Source of the DNA: Oscillospiraceae bacterium
GTDB taxonomy: Bacteria; Bacillota; Clostridia; Oscillospirales; Ruminococcaceae
Assembly: GCA_902362965.1 (NCBI GenBank)
Contig: CABIYQ010000005.1
Span: 1 to 64,000 of the forward strand
Direction: 5' to 3'
DNA length: 64,000 nucleotides
The stretch's first letter is position 1, and each line of letters begins with the position of its first letter. Below the pieces are notes generated by a model. That model was not told where the DNA came from, searched no databases, and saw only the letters and a list, made by a program, of their open reading frames with translations. The position numbers were made by a program, and so were the translations under genes. Below are positions 47,216 through 55,690 of this stretch, piece after piece.

Positions 47216-48103
47216 TTAAAAAAAGCTAAGCTGACTCATTTCATATCCGGATTTATATGCTGAAATTATGTCCTTCATTTTGTAAATAATACCATATTTC
47301 AGACATTCGGATTCAAAGATTTTCCATAGTCTTCCGACATTTTGGATTGTACATTTATATGAATTACCGTAATATCTTATATATTTTTCACGAAGATTAC
47401 TTTCCGGAAATATTACGTCTAATTTATCGAAAAAATATTCTCTTTGATTTTGCCGTAATGTTACGCCGAAGGAGGGATAAATAAATTTACCTCCGCATTT
47501 TGCCGTTTTATGAATAATATTTAAAATATTTTCTTCGTTATCCTCAATAAAAGGAAGAACAGGCATGAGAACTACTCCGGAAAATATACCGTGATTGCTA
47601 AGTGTACGCATTGCTTCAAAACGCTCGCTTGACAAAGAGACATGCGGTTCGATTTTTCTGCAAAGACTGTCGTCAGCGGCAGTTATGGTAAGCTTGCAGA
47701 TAACAGGGGAGTGTTCTTTAATATTTTGAAGAATGTCGATGTCTCTTGTAATAAGAGCGCTTTTAGTGACAATGGAAATACCAAAATTAAATGCGTCGAT
47801 CAGTTCCAGACTGTGTCTTGTAAGCTGGAGCTCTTTTTCAAAAGGATTGTAAGGATCACTCATAGCGCCTGTTCCGATAACGCCTGAGCGTACTTTTCTT
47901 TTCAGTTCGTCACGGAGCAGCGGCAGCACATCTTTTTTGGCTCTGACTTTATCGAAATTATCAATATTGTAGCATTCGCTGCGGCTGTCGCAGTAAATGC
48001 ATCCGTGACAGCAGCCACGGTAAATATTCATATTATAATCTGTTCCGAACCATTCTGTACTTTTGCATTTAGTAAGAATAGTTTTAGCATCAATATATTC
48101 CAT
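47216..48103 (-). CDS. Radical SAM protein (SPL-like/Rv2578c type)
   Basis: 295 residues. The radical SAM cluster motif is C-x3-C-x2-C in RGCCHGCIYCDSR (about 30-39). GTGAMSDPYNPFEKELQLTR and the following SIVTKS and VICKLTITAADD match the ELP3/SPL-like radical SAM domain in small proteins of unknown function. Its start coincides with the stop of the LUD gene upstream, so the two are translationally coupled. Substrate unknown. Confidence 0.88.
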   Translation of the reverse strand: MEYIDAKTILTKCKSTEWFGTDYNMNIYRGCCHGCIYCDSRSECYNIDNFDKVRAKKDVLPLLRDELKRKVRSGVIGTGAMSDPYNPFEKELQLTRHSLELIDAFNFGISIVTKSALITRDIDILQNIKEHSPVICKLTITAADDSLCRKIEPHVSLSSERFEAMRTLSNHGIFSGVVLMPVLPFIEDNEENILNIIHKTAKCGGKFIYPSFGVTLRQNQREYFFDKLDVIFPESNLREKYIRYYGNSYKCTIQNVGRLWKIFESECLKYGIIYKMKDIISAYKSGYEMSQLSFF

Positions 48104-48774
48104 TAGTATCCCAGCGGTTCAGCAACAAGTATTACTTTTATTCTGTTTTTATGCCTTTGTTGTGCAGATACAAGGAAATTGCAGCATATTCTGTCGCTGC
48201 TGCTGCAACCGGAGGTCATGCCGGGACATGACTGTCCAAATGCGGCGCATTCGCCTGTTTCATTACAGTATGTTTTACAGTTCAGACGAACGGTATTCGC
48301 AGGCGCTGCTGTGGATTTAACACGGTTTATAGCTTCGTCCAGATTTTTTACAATTTTGTTATATCCGGCTACCACGATAACTGATTCAGGACCGTATGCT
48401 ATTGCTGCGATTCTATTACTGTTTCCGTCAACATTATAAAGCTCGCCGTTTTCGGTGATTGCATTGGCGCTGGTGAAATAAGCATCGGTACTGAAACATT
48501 TAATGTAGAATTCTTTAATATTTTCCGGAGTAAAGTTTGCACGGTCTAAAAAATTATAATCAGGAGTTCTCAGTAAATCAATAATACCGCATTGAGTCAA
48601 TGATACTGAGCCTCCGCTGCCTATAATATCACCCTTTTTTATAAGTGTTTTTACAATATTCAAAACTTCGTTTTTATTGTCTGCAATAAAAACCTGCATA
48701 TTATTTTTTTCTAGCGCTTTTTTGGCTTTTTCCATTCTTAATTTTATTATTTTTTCGTAATTTTGGTCAGTCAT
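48103..48774 (-). CDS. LUD-domain (lactate-utilisation-like) protein
   Basis: 223 residues. LUD/DUF162 fold: KRGDIIGSGGS-like segment (KKGDIIGSGGSVSLTQCGI), ITENGELYNVDGNSNRIAAIAYGP, and a C-terminal cysteine-rich stretch (CNETGECAAFGQSCPG ... CCNFLV). Related to LutC/LutB and widespread clostridial stand-alone proteins. Forms a two-gene operon with the radical SAM gene. The function is not established for this subtype. Confidence 0.88.
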   Translation of the reverse strand: MTDQNYEKIIKLRMEKAKKALEKNNMQVFIADNKNEVLNIVKTLIKKGDIIGSGGSVSLTQCGIIDLLRTPDYNFLDRANFTPENIKEFYIKCFSTDAYFTSANAITENGELYNVDGNSNRIAAIAYGPESVIVVAGYNKIVKNLDEAINRVKSTAAPANTVRLNCKTYCNETGECAAFGQSCPGMTSGCSSSDRICCNFLVSAQQRHKNRIKVILVAEPLGY

Positions 48775-48800
48775 ATTTTTACCTCCATTTTATTATATAA

Positions 48801-48826
48801 AAAGGGTAAGAATTTCTTACCCTTTA
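48801..48826 (-). terminator. Terminator of the SurA/PrsA-like gene
   Basis: AAAGGGTAAGA / TCTTACCCTTT stem, on the minus strand followed by TTATATAA. Confidence 0.7.
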
Positions 48827-48836
48827 AATTTGTTTA

Positions 48837-50186
48837 TTAAGATGCTGTTTTAAAATCAAACGGATCATAACGCTTATAAGCCTTTTCATTTTTTTCTATA
48901 CTATATCCTGCAACCCATTCGTTGAGCTTATCCTGTAGATCATCGGAGAACATGTTAAATCTAGTACTATTAGCTGATGTTTCGCTCCATAGATCTTCAT
49001 CGGTCATACGTTCCGTTATGTCAAGTCTTACTGCCACATAAAGAGTGTCTTCATCTTCAATAATTTCCGGAATATTGGTTTTTGCATCGTTATATACCCA
49101 GTCATAGAATGTTTTTGAAGGAGTATACTGAATTTCTTCTTCTTTTGTATTTTCGTCGGTAGTAACTACGGAAATGATTGTTTCATTCGCATAAGGATTA
49201 GCAGTAGTAGTTTCTGATTCTTCACTACCGGCTTCGGAAACAGCCGTAGTAACTGTTGTTGTTTCAGATGATGAAGCTCCTTCGTTTTCAGCAGTTGTTA
49301 CATCGGCTTCATTTTCTGATGTGTTTTCATTATCAGAAGTTGACGTTTCGGAAACAGTTTCAACTGAGGTTGTTTCTGTGACAGCTTCAGTAGCGGCTTC
49401 GGTTGTTGTTTCTTCACCGGCAGCTTCAGCTGCTTTATCTGCAACATATTTATCGTATTCCTCCTGCATAAGATCAAATTCTTCCAGCATTTTATCAGTA
49501 GAATCTGCATTTTTTGCACGTTTGAGGAAGTCGTCAGCCATGTCTGTAATTTCTTTTTTACCTGCCTCGTCAAGGTCGTTGCCTTCCGAGTCATGAAGAT
49601 CCAGACCGATATATTTTACTCTGGCGTTATTTTCAATATAAAAGTTTTTTACATCCTCTTCTTTAACTCCTTCCGTACCGTTTTCACCGTAAAGAGCTTC
49701 AAAAATCTCATTGCTTTTATAAGTATTGGTCATTATTTCCTTTAATGATTCTTTTCCGATTCCGTTGCCTTCAAACATATCAGGATTATTTTCGTAAGCG
49801 CTTTCAACGCTTGATTCAATACTTTCTATATCGCTTTCTTTCAAAGACAATTCCATTTCATCAAATTTTTTCATAACGGCAACATGTTCAGCGCAGGCTG
49901 TTGTTGTTTTGTCTTCTACCCACTGTAAAAAATCCTTGTCGTTTATTTTGACCTTTTTAAGAGCTTTTTCATCAGTAACATCCAACTTTTCATTAGCTTT
50001 TTGAGCAAGATTTTTGGCTTCCTGAAACGCAGTATACTGATAATAAATATATACGCCTGCTTTGACCTGATATCCGTCAACAGTAAGTGCATAAGCAGTA
50101 GATTTGCCTGTACCGCATCCGGCGCATGATAAAACCATTGCAGACGCAATAATGCCGGTTAAAATTTTTTTTGCTTTCTTTAACAT
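48837..50186 (-). CDS. SurA/PrsA-like lipoprotein with Thr/Ser/Glu-rich insert
   Basis: 449 residues. Lipoprotein signal with lipobox LSCAGCG (C about 24). The N-terminal domain (30-200) is helical like the SurA/PrsA chaperone region (VDGYQVKAGVYIYYQY ... KFDEMELSLKESDIE). Residues about 255-345 are a low-complexity T/E/S/A-rich stretch. The C-terminal part resumes folded sequence (SKTFYDWVYNDA ... LWSETSANSTRF). No obvious parvulin catalytic motif was identified. Probably a surface foldase or chaperone. The 5' leader is about 175 nt and can fold into a pseudoknot next to the Shine-Dalgarno. Confidence 0.8.
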   Translation of the reverse strand: MLKKAKKILTGIIASAMVLSCAGCGTGKSTAYALTVDGYQVKAGVYIYYQYTAFQEAKNLAQKANEKLDVTDEKALKKVKINDKDFLQWVEDKTTTACAEHVAVMKKFDEMELSLKESDIESIESSVESAYENNPDMFEGNGIGKESLKEIMTNTYKSNEIFEALYGENGTEGVKEEDVKNFYIENNARVKYIGLDLHDSEGNDLDEAGKKEITDMADDFLKRAKNADSTDKMLEEFDLMQEEYDKYVADKAAEAAGEETTTEAATEAVTETTSVETVSETSTSDNENTSENEADVTTAENEGASSSETTTVTTAVSEAGSEESETTTANPYANETIISVVTTDENTKEEEIQYTPSKTFYDWVYNDAKTNIPEIIEDEDTLYVAVRLDITERMTDEDLWSETSANSTRFNMFSDDLQDKLNEWVAGYSIEKNEKAYKRYDPFDFKTAS

Positions 50187-50203
50187 GATTATTCTCCTGT
50201 TCT

Positions 50204-50294
50204 GCCGCAGAGCAACGGTTTTTAAATAAATATTTCCTGCGGCTTTTAAAATATTTCAGAAATTCCGTTGCTGCCGTCTGTGATGGCGGACGGC
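50204..50294 (-). ncRNA. Candidate structured leader RNA (hairpin plus H-type pseudoknot)
   Basis: Read on the minus strand: GCCGTC-10 nt-GACGGC hairpin (50294-50273). Directly after it AGCAACGG (50272-50265) pairs with CCGTTGCT (50218-50211). GCCGCAG (50243-50237), inside that loop, pairs with CTGCGGC (50210-50204), which directly follows the first stem. All three helices abut, so they can stack coaxially. The Shine-Dalgarno CAGGAG (50199-50194) starts five bases later. It is A/U-rich elsewhere. No known riboswitch class recognised by eye. Confidence 0.5.
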
Positions 50295-50367
50295 ATGCCA
50301 ATTTTGATTTAATATTAATTCACATATTCAATATGCGAGGTGTTAATAAAATGTCAGATACTTTATA

Positions 50368-50396
50368 ATTATACTATATTACTGCTTATAAGTCTA
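50368..50396 (-). promoter_or_regulatory. Promoter of the SurA/PrsA-like gene
   Basis: Minus strand TAGACT (50396-50391), 17-bp spacer, TATAAT (50373-50368). It implies a 175-nt leader. Confidence 0.6.
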
Positions 50397-50443
50397 TACT
50401 TTTATCAAATTTTTTTAAAATTTTCATAAAAATTTCAAAAATA

Positions 50444-50472
50444 TTGAATAAATGAATTAAAAATGTTATAAT
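50444..50472 (+). promoter_or_regulatory. Promoter of the SDR gene
   Basis: TTGAAT, 17-bp spacer, TATAAT; the start codon is 37 bp downstream. Confidence 0.65.
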
Positions 50473-50508
50473 ATAAAATAACTATATATTAAATTGGAAG
50501 TGTTAAAA

Positions 50509-51261
50509 ATGAAGGTACTTATAACAGGCGCCAGCTCGGGTATTGGAAGGGATATGGCGAGATATCTTTCAGAAAAAGGGTTTGAACTTGTCCTGACCGG
50601 CAGAAATATGAAAAAGCTTGAGGAATTAAAGAAAACTCTTAAATCAGATGCAGAATTAATATATTCCGATTTGTCTGAAGAAAATGCACCTTTTGTACTT
50701 TATAAGAAGTGTAAAGATAAGAACATTGATTTTCTTATAAATAATGCGGGATATGGATTATTCGGTGAATTTGACAAAACGGATATTTATGACGAACTGG
50801 ATATGCTGAATGTCAATATACGTGCTATGCACATACTTACCAAGCTTTTTCTCAGAGACTTCAAACGCAGGAATTACGGAATAATTTTAAATGTGGCGTC
50901 CAGCGCCGGATTTATGACAGGTCCTCTGATGTCATCATATTACGCTTCTAAGAACTATGTTTTGCGTCTTTCTATGGCGATATATGAAGAACTTAGAAGA
51001 ATCCGCAGCAATGTTAAAATAAGTGTTTTCTGTCCGGGACCTGTTGATACGAATTTCAATAACAGAGCCGGAGTTTCTTTCAGCGTTAAATCAATTTCCA
51101 GCGAGTACGCTGCAAGATATGCCATAGATAAATGTTTAAGCGGAAAAACTCTTATTATTCCGTCAGTTCAAATGAAGCTGGGAGTATTCTGCACGAGACT
51201 TGTACCGCAGAAATTACTCTCTGCCGTTACGTACAATATACAGCATAGTAAAAAGAAATAA
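50509..51261 (+). CDS. Short-chain dehydrogenase/reductase
   Basis: 250 residues from ATG 50509 (GGAAGTGTTAAAA upstream; the in-frame TTG 15 bp earlier is unlikely). Classical SDR: TGASSGIGRDMA cofactor loop, INNAGYGLFG, catalytic S in NVASSAGFM and Y-x3-K in YYASKNY (about 151-155), CPGPVDTNF. The DltE/YqjQ-type subgroup is common in Firmicutes. Substrate unknown. Confidence 0.9.
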   Translation: MKVLITGASSGIGRDMARYLSEKGFELVLTGRNMKKLEELKKTLKSDAELIYSDLSEENAPFVLYKKCKDKNIDFLINNAGYGLFGEFDKTDIYDELDMLNVNIRAMHILTKLFLRDFKRRNYGIILNVASSAGFMTGPLMSSYYASKNYVLRLSMAIYEELRRIRSNVKISVFCPGPVDTNFNNRAGVSFSVKSISSEYAARYAIDKCLSGKTLIIPSVQMKLGVFCTRLVPQKLLSAVTYNIQHSKKK

Positions 51262-51268
51262 ATTAGGT

Positions 51269-52384
51269 TTAGGGAGTTTCGCTGTAATTTCCTAAAAATT
51301 TAAAATATTCAAGTTCGTCTGATAATTCTGTCAGAAGCGATTTTACCTGAGGATTTTTAATATTTCCTGTAAAATCCAGATAGAATATAACATCAAAACT
51401 GCCGTCCGCAATCGGGCGGTTTTCTATTTTTTCAAGATTCATATTATTGACAAAAAATTTTGTAAGCAATCTGTAAAGGCTTCCTTTTGAATTAGGAAGT
51501 TCAAGAGTTACTGCAATTGTGTTTGCATCGTCTGATATAAGAAAATCCTTTGAAATACAAATAAAACGAGTAAAATTCGGAATAACATTTGAAATATTAG
51601 ATTCAATTATCTCCATATCATAGAGCTTAGCGCAGCTTTCAGAACAGATTGCCCCGCAGTCAAATCCGGATTCGCTTACATACTTTGCGGCAGTAGCGGT
51701 ATTTTTTGATTCAACCGGTTCAAAACCGGATTTTTTCAGAAATCCGGAACATTGTTTGAGCGCTTGAGGATGTGAATAAACCTTTTTTATATTTTCAATT
51801 TTAGCACCTTTTTTTACGGCAAGACAGTTAGTGATTTCTACTTTTACGGTTTTTGCTATAAATACATTGTATTTTCTCATAAGGTCATAATTTTGAGTAA
51901 CCGAACCGGCGGTGGAGTTATGTATGGGAATGATGCCAAACTGAATGTCGCCTTTTTCTACAGCCTCAAAAACATCTTCAAATTCCTGATAAAAAACGAT
52001 TTCATTTTCGGAAAACAGTTTTCGTGCGGCAGCTTCGGAGTTTGAACCTGACGTACCCTGACAGCCGATCTTTCCGGTACAGTTCATATTAAGAGGAAGA
52101 GGATGGATAAAGTCCTTTTCCTTTAAAAGCTCCTGCTGCTGCAGACACTTGCTTATGTCCATAATTTCGGTAAAAAGCGCCGCCGAACCGTCTTTTAAAT
52201 GTTCAGGGCTTCTGTCACGCACTTTTTTTATAATTTCCTTCTCTCTGCCTTCCTGAAAAATAGGCAGATTGTTTTCTTTTTTATAAAGCGCAACCTGACG
52301 GCATAGATCCATTCTTTTTTCAAATGCGCTTAAAATTTCTTTATCAAGCTTGTCAATATCGTTTCTTAATTGGTTTAAATCCAT
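51269..52384 (-). CDS. pheA: Bifunctional chorismate mutase / prephenate dehydratase
   Basis: 371 residues from ATG 52384 (GAAAGGAAAGAAAAA upstream; upstream in-frame ATG lacks a site). AroQ chorismate mutase at 1-85 (LRNDIDKLDKEILSAFEKR, LPIFQEGREKEI). The prephenate dehydratase domain has GCQGTSGSNSEAA, GIIPIHNSTAGSV (usual form GVxPIENS), and NTATAAKYV. The C-terminal ACT domain (about 290-365, LPNSKGSLYRLLTKFFVNNMNLEKIENRP) gives phenylalanine feedback. It makes phenylpyruvate. In the dehydratase core the usual glutamate of PIENS is His here (PIHNS). Convergent with the SDR gene, 7 bp between stops, no terminator. Confidence 0.92.
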   Translation of the reverse strand: MDLNQLRNDIDKLDKEILSAFEKRMDLCRQVALYKKENNLPIFQEGREKEIIKKVRDRSPEHLKDGSAALFTEIMDISKCLQQQELLKEKDFIHPLPLNMNCTGKIGCQGTSGSNSEAAARKLFSENEIVFYQEFEDVFEAVEKGDIQFGIIPIHNSTAGSVTQNYDLMRKYNVFIAKTVKVEITNCLAVKKGAKIENIKKVYSHPQALKQCSGFLKKSGFEPVESKNTATAAKYVSESGFDCGAICSESCAKLYDMEIIESNISNVIPNFTRFICISKDFLISDDANTIAVTLELPNSKGSLYRLLTKFFVNNMNLEKIENRPIADGSFDVIFYLDFTGNIKNPQVKSLLTELSDELEYFKFLGNYSETP

Positions 52385-52734
52385 TTTTTCTTTCCTTTCA
52401 TAATGCGTCTGAATATTATTATACATTTATTTTCCATAAAAATCAATCGTCAATTTGCTGAAATGACTTAATTTGACTTTTATAATTATAGTAAAATATT
52501 AATTTGACAAATCTAATAGTTTAATCCAAGCAGAAACAATTAATTTTATTAAATGAAAGCTGCTCTTTTGAGTACTCCTGCGGCTTATCATGCGATATAT
52601 TAATAAGAATATCCAAATAAATATTGAGCATTTTATAACAAATTTTCCTGTAAGAAATATTATGAAAATATGACAATATTTGATAAATGAAAAGAAAATA
52701 ATTTAATCAGTATGCTAAAATTGTTTATTTTTCC
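52385..52734. other. Intergenic region, nothing recognised
   Basis: AT-rich divergent spacer of 350 bp. No ORF, RNA fold or repeat stood out. Confidence 0.5.
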
Positions 52735-52763
52735 TTGACAATAATTTACTTGGGTGGTAAAAT
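52735..52763 (+). promoter_or_regulatory. Promoter of the second LRR_5/dockerin gene
   Basis: TTGACA, 17-bp spacer, TAAAAT; AAGGAGG and ATG follow within 32 bp. Confidence 0.7.
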
Positions 52764-52794
52764 CATATTATAATAAAAAAGGAGGTCATTTATA

Positions 52795-54275
52795 ATGACA
52801 AAGAAAAGAATTATAAGCTTGGCAACGTCAATGTTATGCGCTGCAAGTATTTGCGGGGGGGGGCACAGCCACTAACCGTTAATGCAGCATTATATAGCAG
52901 TGAAATGACTAGTGGTAATTTCCTGTATAAAAAAGTAGATGTGAATTATGATCATACATACGATTACATAGAGATAACCGGATGGACGTCAAATTCTGGT
53001 GAAAAGGTTGAAACATTAACAATTCCTACAGTAATTGACAATTTATCAGTACAGAGCATTCAAAGCAATGTTTTCTATGATAATAAGGATCTGTATGAAA
53101 TAAATGTAAATTCATCAAATGAATACTTCAGCGCTTTAAACGGAGTTTTGTTTAACAAGGATAAGTCCGAACTTATCTGTTATCCGGCAGGAAGAAAAGT
53201 ATCGACAAATTATGAAATTCCTGGTGTTGTAAAACATATAGGAATCGGTGCTTTTTACAACTGTTCAGTACTTGAAAATGTTGTTATTCCAACAAGTGTG
53301 GACAGTATAGGGGACAGCGCTTTTTATAATTGTTCCAGTCTGGAAGATATAGATATTCCGAGAAATGTATCAAGCGTGGGAGCTAATGCTTTTAAGGGAA
53401 CAGCAATGTTAAATTATCAGATCGCAAATGCAGGTCCTTTATACTATGCGGATACATGGGTAATAGGCAGTACAAGCGGTATTGAAACTATTATTGACGG
53501 ATCAACTCCTATAAAATCAGGTACAACAGGTATTGCAGATAATACGTTCAGAGGCTGTACCAAGCTTTCAAACGTTGCAATTCCTAACACTGTTAAGTAT
53601 ATCGGAGATTCCGCATTTGAAAACTGCGGCGAATTGGCTATAATTACTATTCCTTCAAGTGTTGAAAGTATCGGCGGATATGCTTTTTCAAATTGCAGCC
53701 GTCTTACTACAATGGATATTCCTAACAATGTAAAGAACATGGGAAACGGTGTTTTCTATAATTGTACAAAGCTTTCTGAAATCAAGCTCTCAACTAGCTT
53801 AGGTGCTATTGGCATCAGCGCTTTTGAAGGCTGTAAGCTTCTGACAGCCGTAGATATTCCGGCAAGTGTAGCTTCTATTGGAGATAAGGCTTTTTATGGC
53901 TGCTCAGGACTTAATACTATAACAATTAATAATGCTAAATGTGAAATTTATGACAGCGGTAATACAATCAATAAAACTCCGATCACAATTTGCGGCGCTA
54001 AGGGTTCAACAGCTGAAAGCTATGCTACAAAGTACAATAAGACATTCAAGGAAGTAAGCAGCAGCGGCGTTAAAGGCGATGCTAACGGAGACGGTGTACT
54101 TCGTGCAAGCGATGCGGCATTTATAGCAAAGAAGCTTGCTGAGGCTTCAATTTCCGGCAGTAAGGTAACAATTACAGCTTATCCGAATGCAGATTTTAAC
54201 GGTGACGGTAAAATAACAGCTGCAGATGCTGCGGCAATTGCAAAATATCTTGCAGAACAGAGTATTAAAAAGTAA
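52795..54275 (+). CDS. Secreted LRR_5 dockerin protein, signal peptide out of frame at a G9 tract
   Basis: The only start with a ribosome-binding site (AAGGAGGTCATTTATA) is ATG 52795, giving signal-peptide-like MTKKRIISLATSMLCAASIC, then a run of nine G (52855-52863) and a stop after 26 codons. The rest of the protein reads in another frame from the G run onward (AQPLTVNAALYSSE). G10 or G7 would join the two frames into a protein of about 490 residues. The mature part has LRR_5 repeats (about 90-410, 'AFYNCS.LE.V.IP.SV..IG' units) and a C-terminal type I dockerin with GDANGDGVLRASDAAFIAKK and DFNGDGKITAADAAAIAKYL. Likely a cellulosome-attached adhesin. Confidence 0.8.
52855..52863 (+). repeat. 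G9 homopolymer in the signal-peptide coding region
   Basis: Nine consecutive G in an AT-rich sequence, at the exact point where the reading frame breaks. Confidence 0.9.
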
Positions 54276-54290
54276 TAAATACAAATTAAT

Positions 54291-54318
54291 GCGGACGTGT
54301 AAAAGCGTCCGCTTTTTT
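54291..54318 (+). terminator. Terminator of the LRR_5/dockerin gene
   Basis: GCGGACG / CGTCCGC stem followed by T6. Confidence 0.85.
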
Positions 54319-54398
54319 GTATTTAGAAAACTCTCAGATAAACTCAGTTACATAATATAAACAATTTCTGATTATGTTCAAGATATTCAAATTAAATT

Positions 54399-54560
54399 TT
54401 GAAAACACAGTATTATCAAACTGAAATTAATAAGTGTAATCTAGTTTGTTACGGATCTGATTTACGGTGGGTAAATGAAGATGATAAAATAAAGCTTCGT
54501 CTCGTAAAAAGCGACCATGAAGTACTTATAAAGCTTTTTAATTGTTGGTCATTAGCATAA
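54399..54560 (+). other. Short open stretch, possible gene remnant
   Basis: From TTG 54399, 53 codons with protein-like composition (YGSDLRWVNEDDKIKLRLVK ... ). No ribosome-binding site, no recognised family. The surrounding 54319-54754 holds no other ORF; an 11-bp direct repeat TGTGCTGATGT occurs at 54608 and 54627. Confidence 0.2.
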
Positions 54561-54754
54561 AAAAATTTAAAAAAGCTTAAGATTAATTGAAAAATAAGCA
54601 TATGAACTGTGCTGATGTTGTACGTATGTGCTGATGTGTTTGTGCTTTAGCACGATTTGAAAGTGAAATATTTTATGCAGTTTGTAGAAAAATACCATAA
54701 ATTAAAAAAAGTTTCGGTCAAATCTATAAGAAGTAACATAAATGACTGACTTCA

Positions 54755-54784
54755 TTGACAAGAACTTCATTTAATTGATATAAT
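54755..54784 (+). promoter_or_regulatory. Promoter of the pyrimidine-catabolism operon
   Basis: TTGACA, 18-bp spacer, TATAAT; the start of the first gene is 108 bp downstream. Confidence 0.8.
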
Positions 54785-54789
54785 ATAGA

Positions 54790-54877
54790 CAGTTAAAGAA
54801 CATAAATCGACAATAGAAAATGAGCAGGCAGCGTCGCCGTAATATGGCAGGACGCTGTCTGCTTTTTTATTTAACTG
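54790..54877 (+). promoter_or_regulatory. Operon leader with terminator hairpin enclosed by a long-range stem
   Basis: A 12-bp stem GCAGGCAGCGTC / GACGCTGTCTGC (54824-54862, inner GCC/GGC) is followed by T6, a strong intrinsic terminator. CAGTTAAA (54790-54797) is the exact complement of TTTAACTG (54870-54877), which abuts the Shine-Dalgarno GAGAGG. It may be a riboswitch or protein-bound attenuator; no known class recognised. Confidence 0.5.
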
Positions 54878-54891
54878 AGAGGACTGATAGT

Positions 54892-55677
54892 ATGGCTGAG
54901 ATGGCAAGAAATGATGTAGAAATTATGCTTGATAACGTAGGCATGATTTACACAGCAGCAGATGGGAAAGATGTACAGGCGCTTACAAGTGTGAGTATGA
55001 ACATACAAAAAGGTGAATTTATTTCTCTTTTAGGACCGTCAGGCTGCGGAAAAACAACGCTTCTGCGAATTATTGCTGATTTGCTTCAGCCAACGTCCGG
55101 CAGAGTTGAAATTGGCGGTGAAACTCCAAGAGAAGCTCGTCTGAAACGAAAATACGGAATGGTATTCCAGAGCGCAGTTCTATATGATTGGAGAACAGTG
55201 ATCAAAAATGTTGAGCTGCCCCTTGAAATAACTCATCAATCCAGGGCAGAACGGCATGAAAGAGCTTTGAAAATGCTTGAACTTGTAGGACTTACTGAGT
55301 TTCAGAATCATTATCCTCGTCAGCTTTCCGGAGGTATGCAGCAGAGAGTCGGTATTGCAAGAGCTCTGGCGCTTCAGCCGGAGATACTGCTTATGGATGA
55401 ACCTTTTTCGGCTCTTGATGAATTTACAAGAGAAAAGCTTCATATCGATCTGCTTAAGATCTGGAGAAAAACCAATAAGACTATCATATTCGTTACACAT
55501 AATATTTCCGAGTCCGTATTTCTTTCCGACAGAGTATGCGTGCTGTCACCTCATCCCGGAAGATTATCCGCTGTAATTGATATTGATTTACCCAGACCGA
55601 GAACTATGGACATTAAGGATACTCCTGAATTTACAGCGCTTGTTTCAAAAGTAAGAAACAGTTTTGAGGGCGTTTAA
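54892..55677 (+). CDS. ABC transporter ATPase (nitrate/sulfonate/pyrimidine-precursor type)
   Basis: 261 residues from ATG 54892 after GAGAGGACTGATAGT; the reading frame extends back to 54820 but that part lies inside the leader terminator. Walker A GPSGCGKTT, signature LSGGMQQR, Walker B LLMDEPFSALDE, H-loop VTHNISES. Matches SsuB/TauB/ThiZ-type ATPases. It drives the two permeases that follow. Confidence 0.93.
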   Translation: MAEMARNDVEIMLDNVGMIYTAADGKDVQALTSVSMNIQKGEFISLLGPSGCGKTTLLRIIADLLQPTSGRVEIGGETPREARLKRKYGMVFQSAVLYDWRTVIKNVELPLEITHQSRAERHERALKMLELVGLTEFQNHYPRQLSGGMQQRVGIARALALQPEILLMDEPFSALDEFTREKLHIDLLKIWRKTNKTIIFVTHNISESVFLSDRVCVLSPHPGRLSAVIDIDLPRPRTMDIKDTPEFTALVSKVRNSFEGV

Positions 55678-55690
55678 GGCGGTGATTTAA

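Noticed and set aside
54870..54890. CTGAGAGG-like sequence suggesting a TPP riboswitch before the THI5-like transporter
   Set aside because: The leader is under 100 nt and lacks the other conserved TPP elements; the match is just the Shine-Dalgarno region.
54820..54891. N-terminal extension of the ABC ATPase (MSRQRRR...)
   Set aside because: These codons are the leader terminator hairpin; the ATG at 54892 has the ribosome-binding site and family-typical length.
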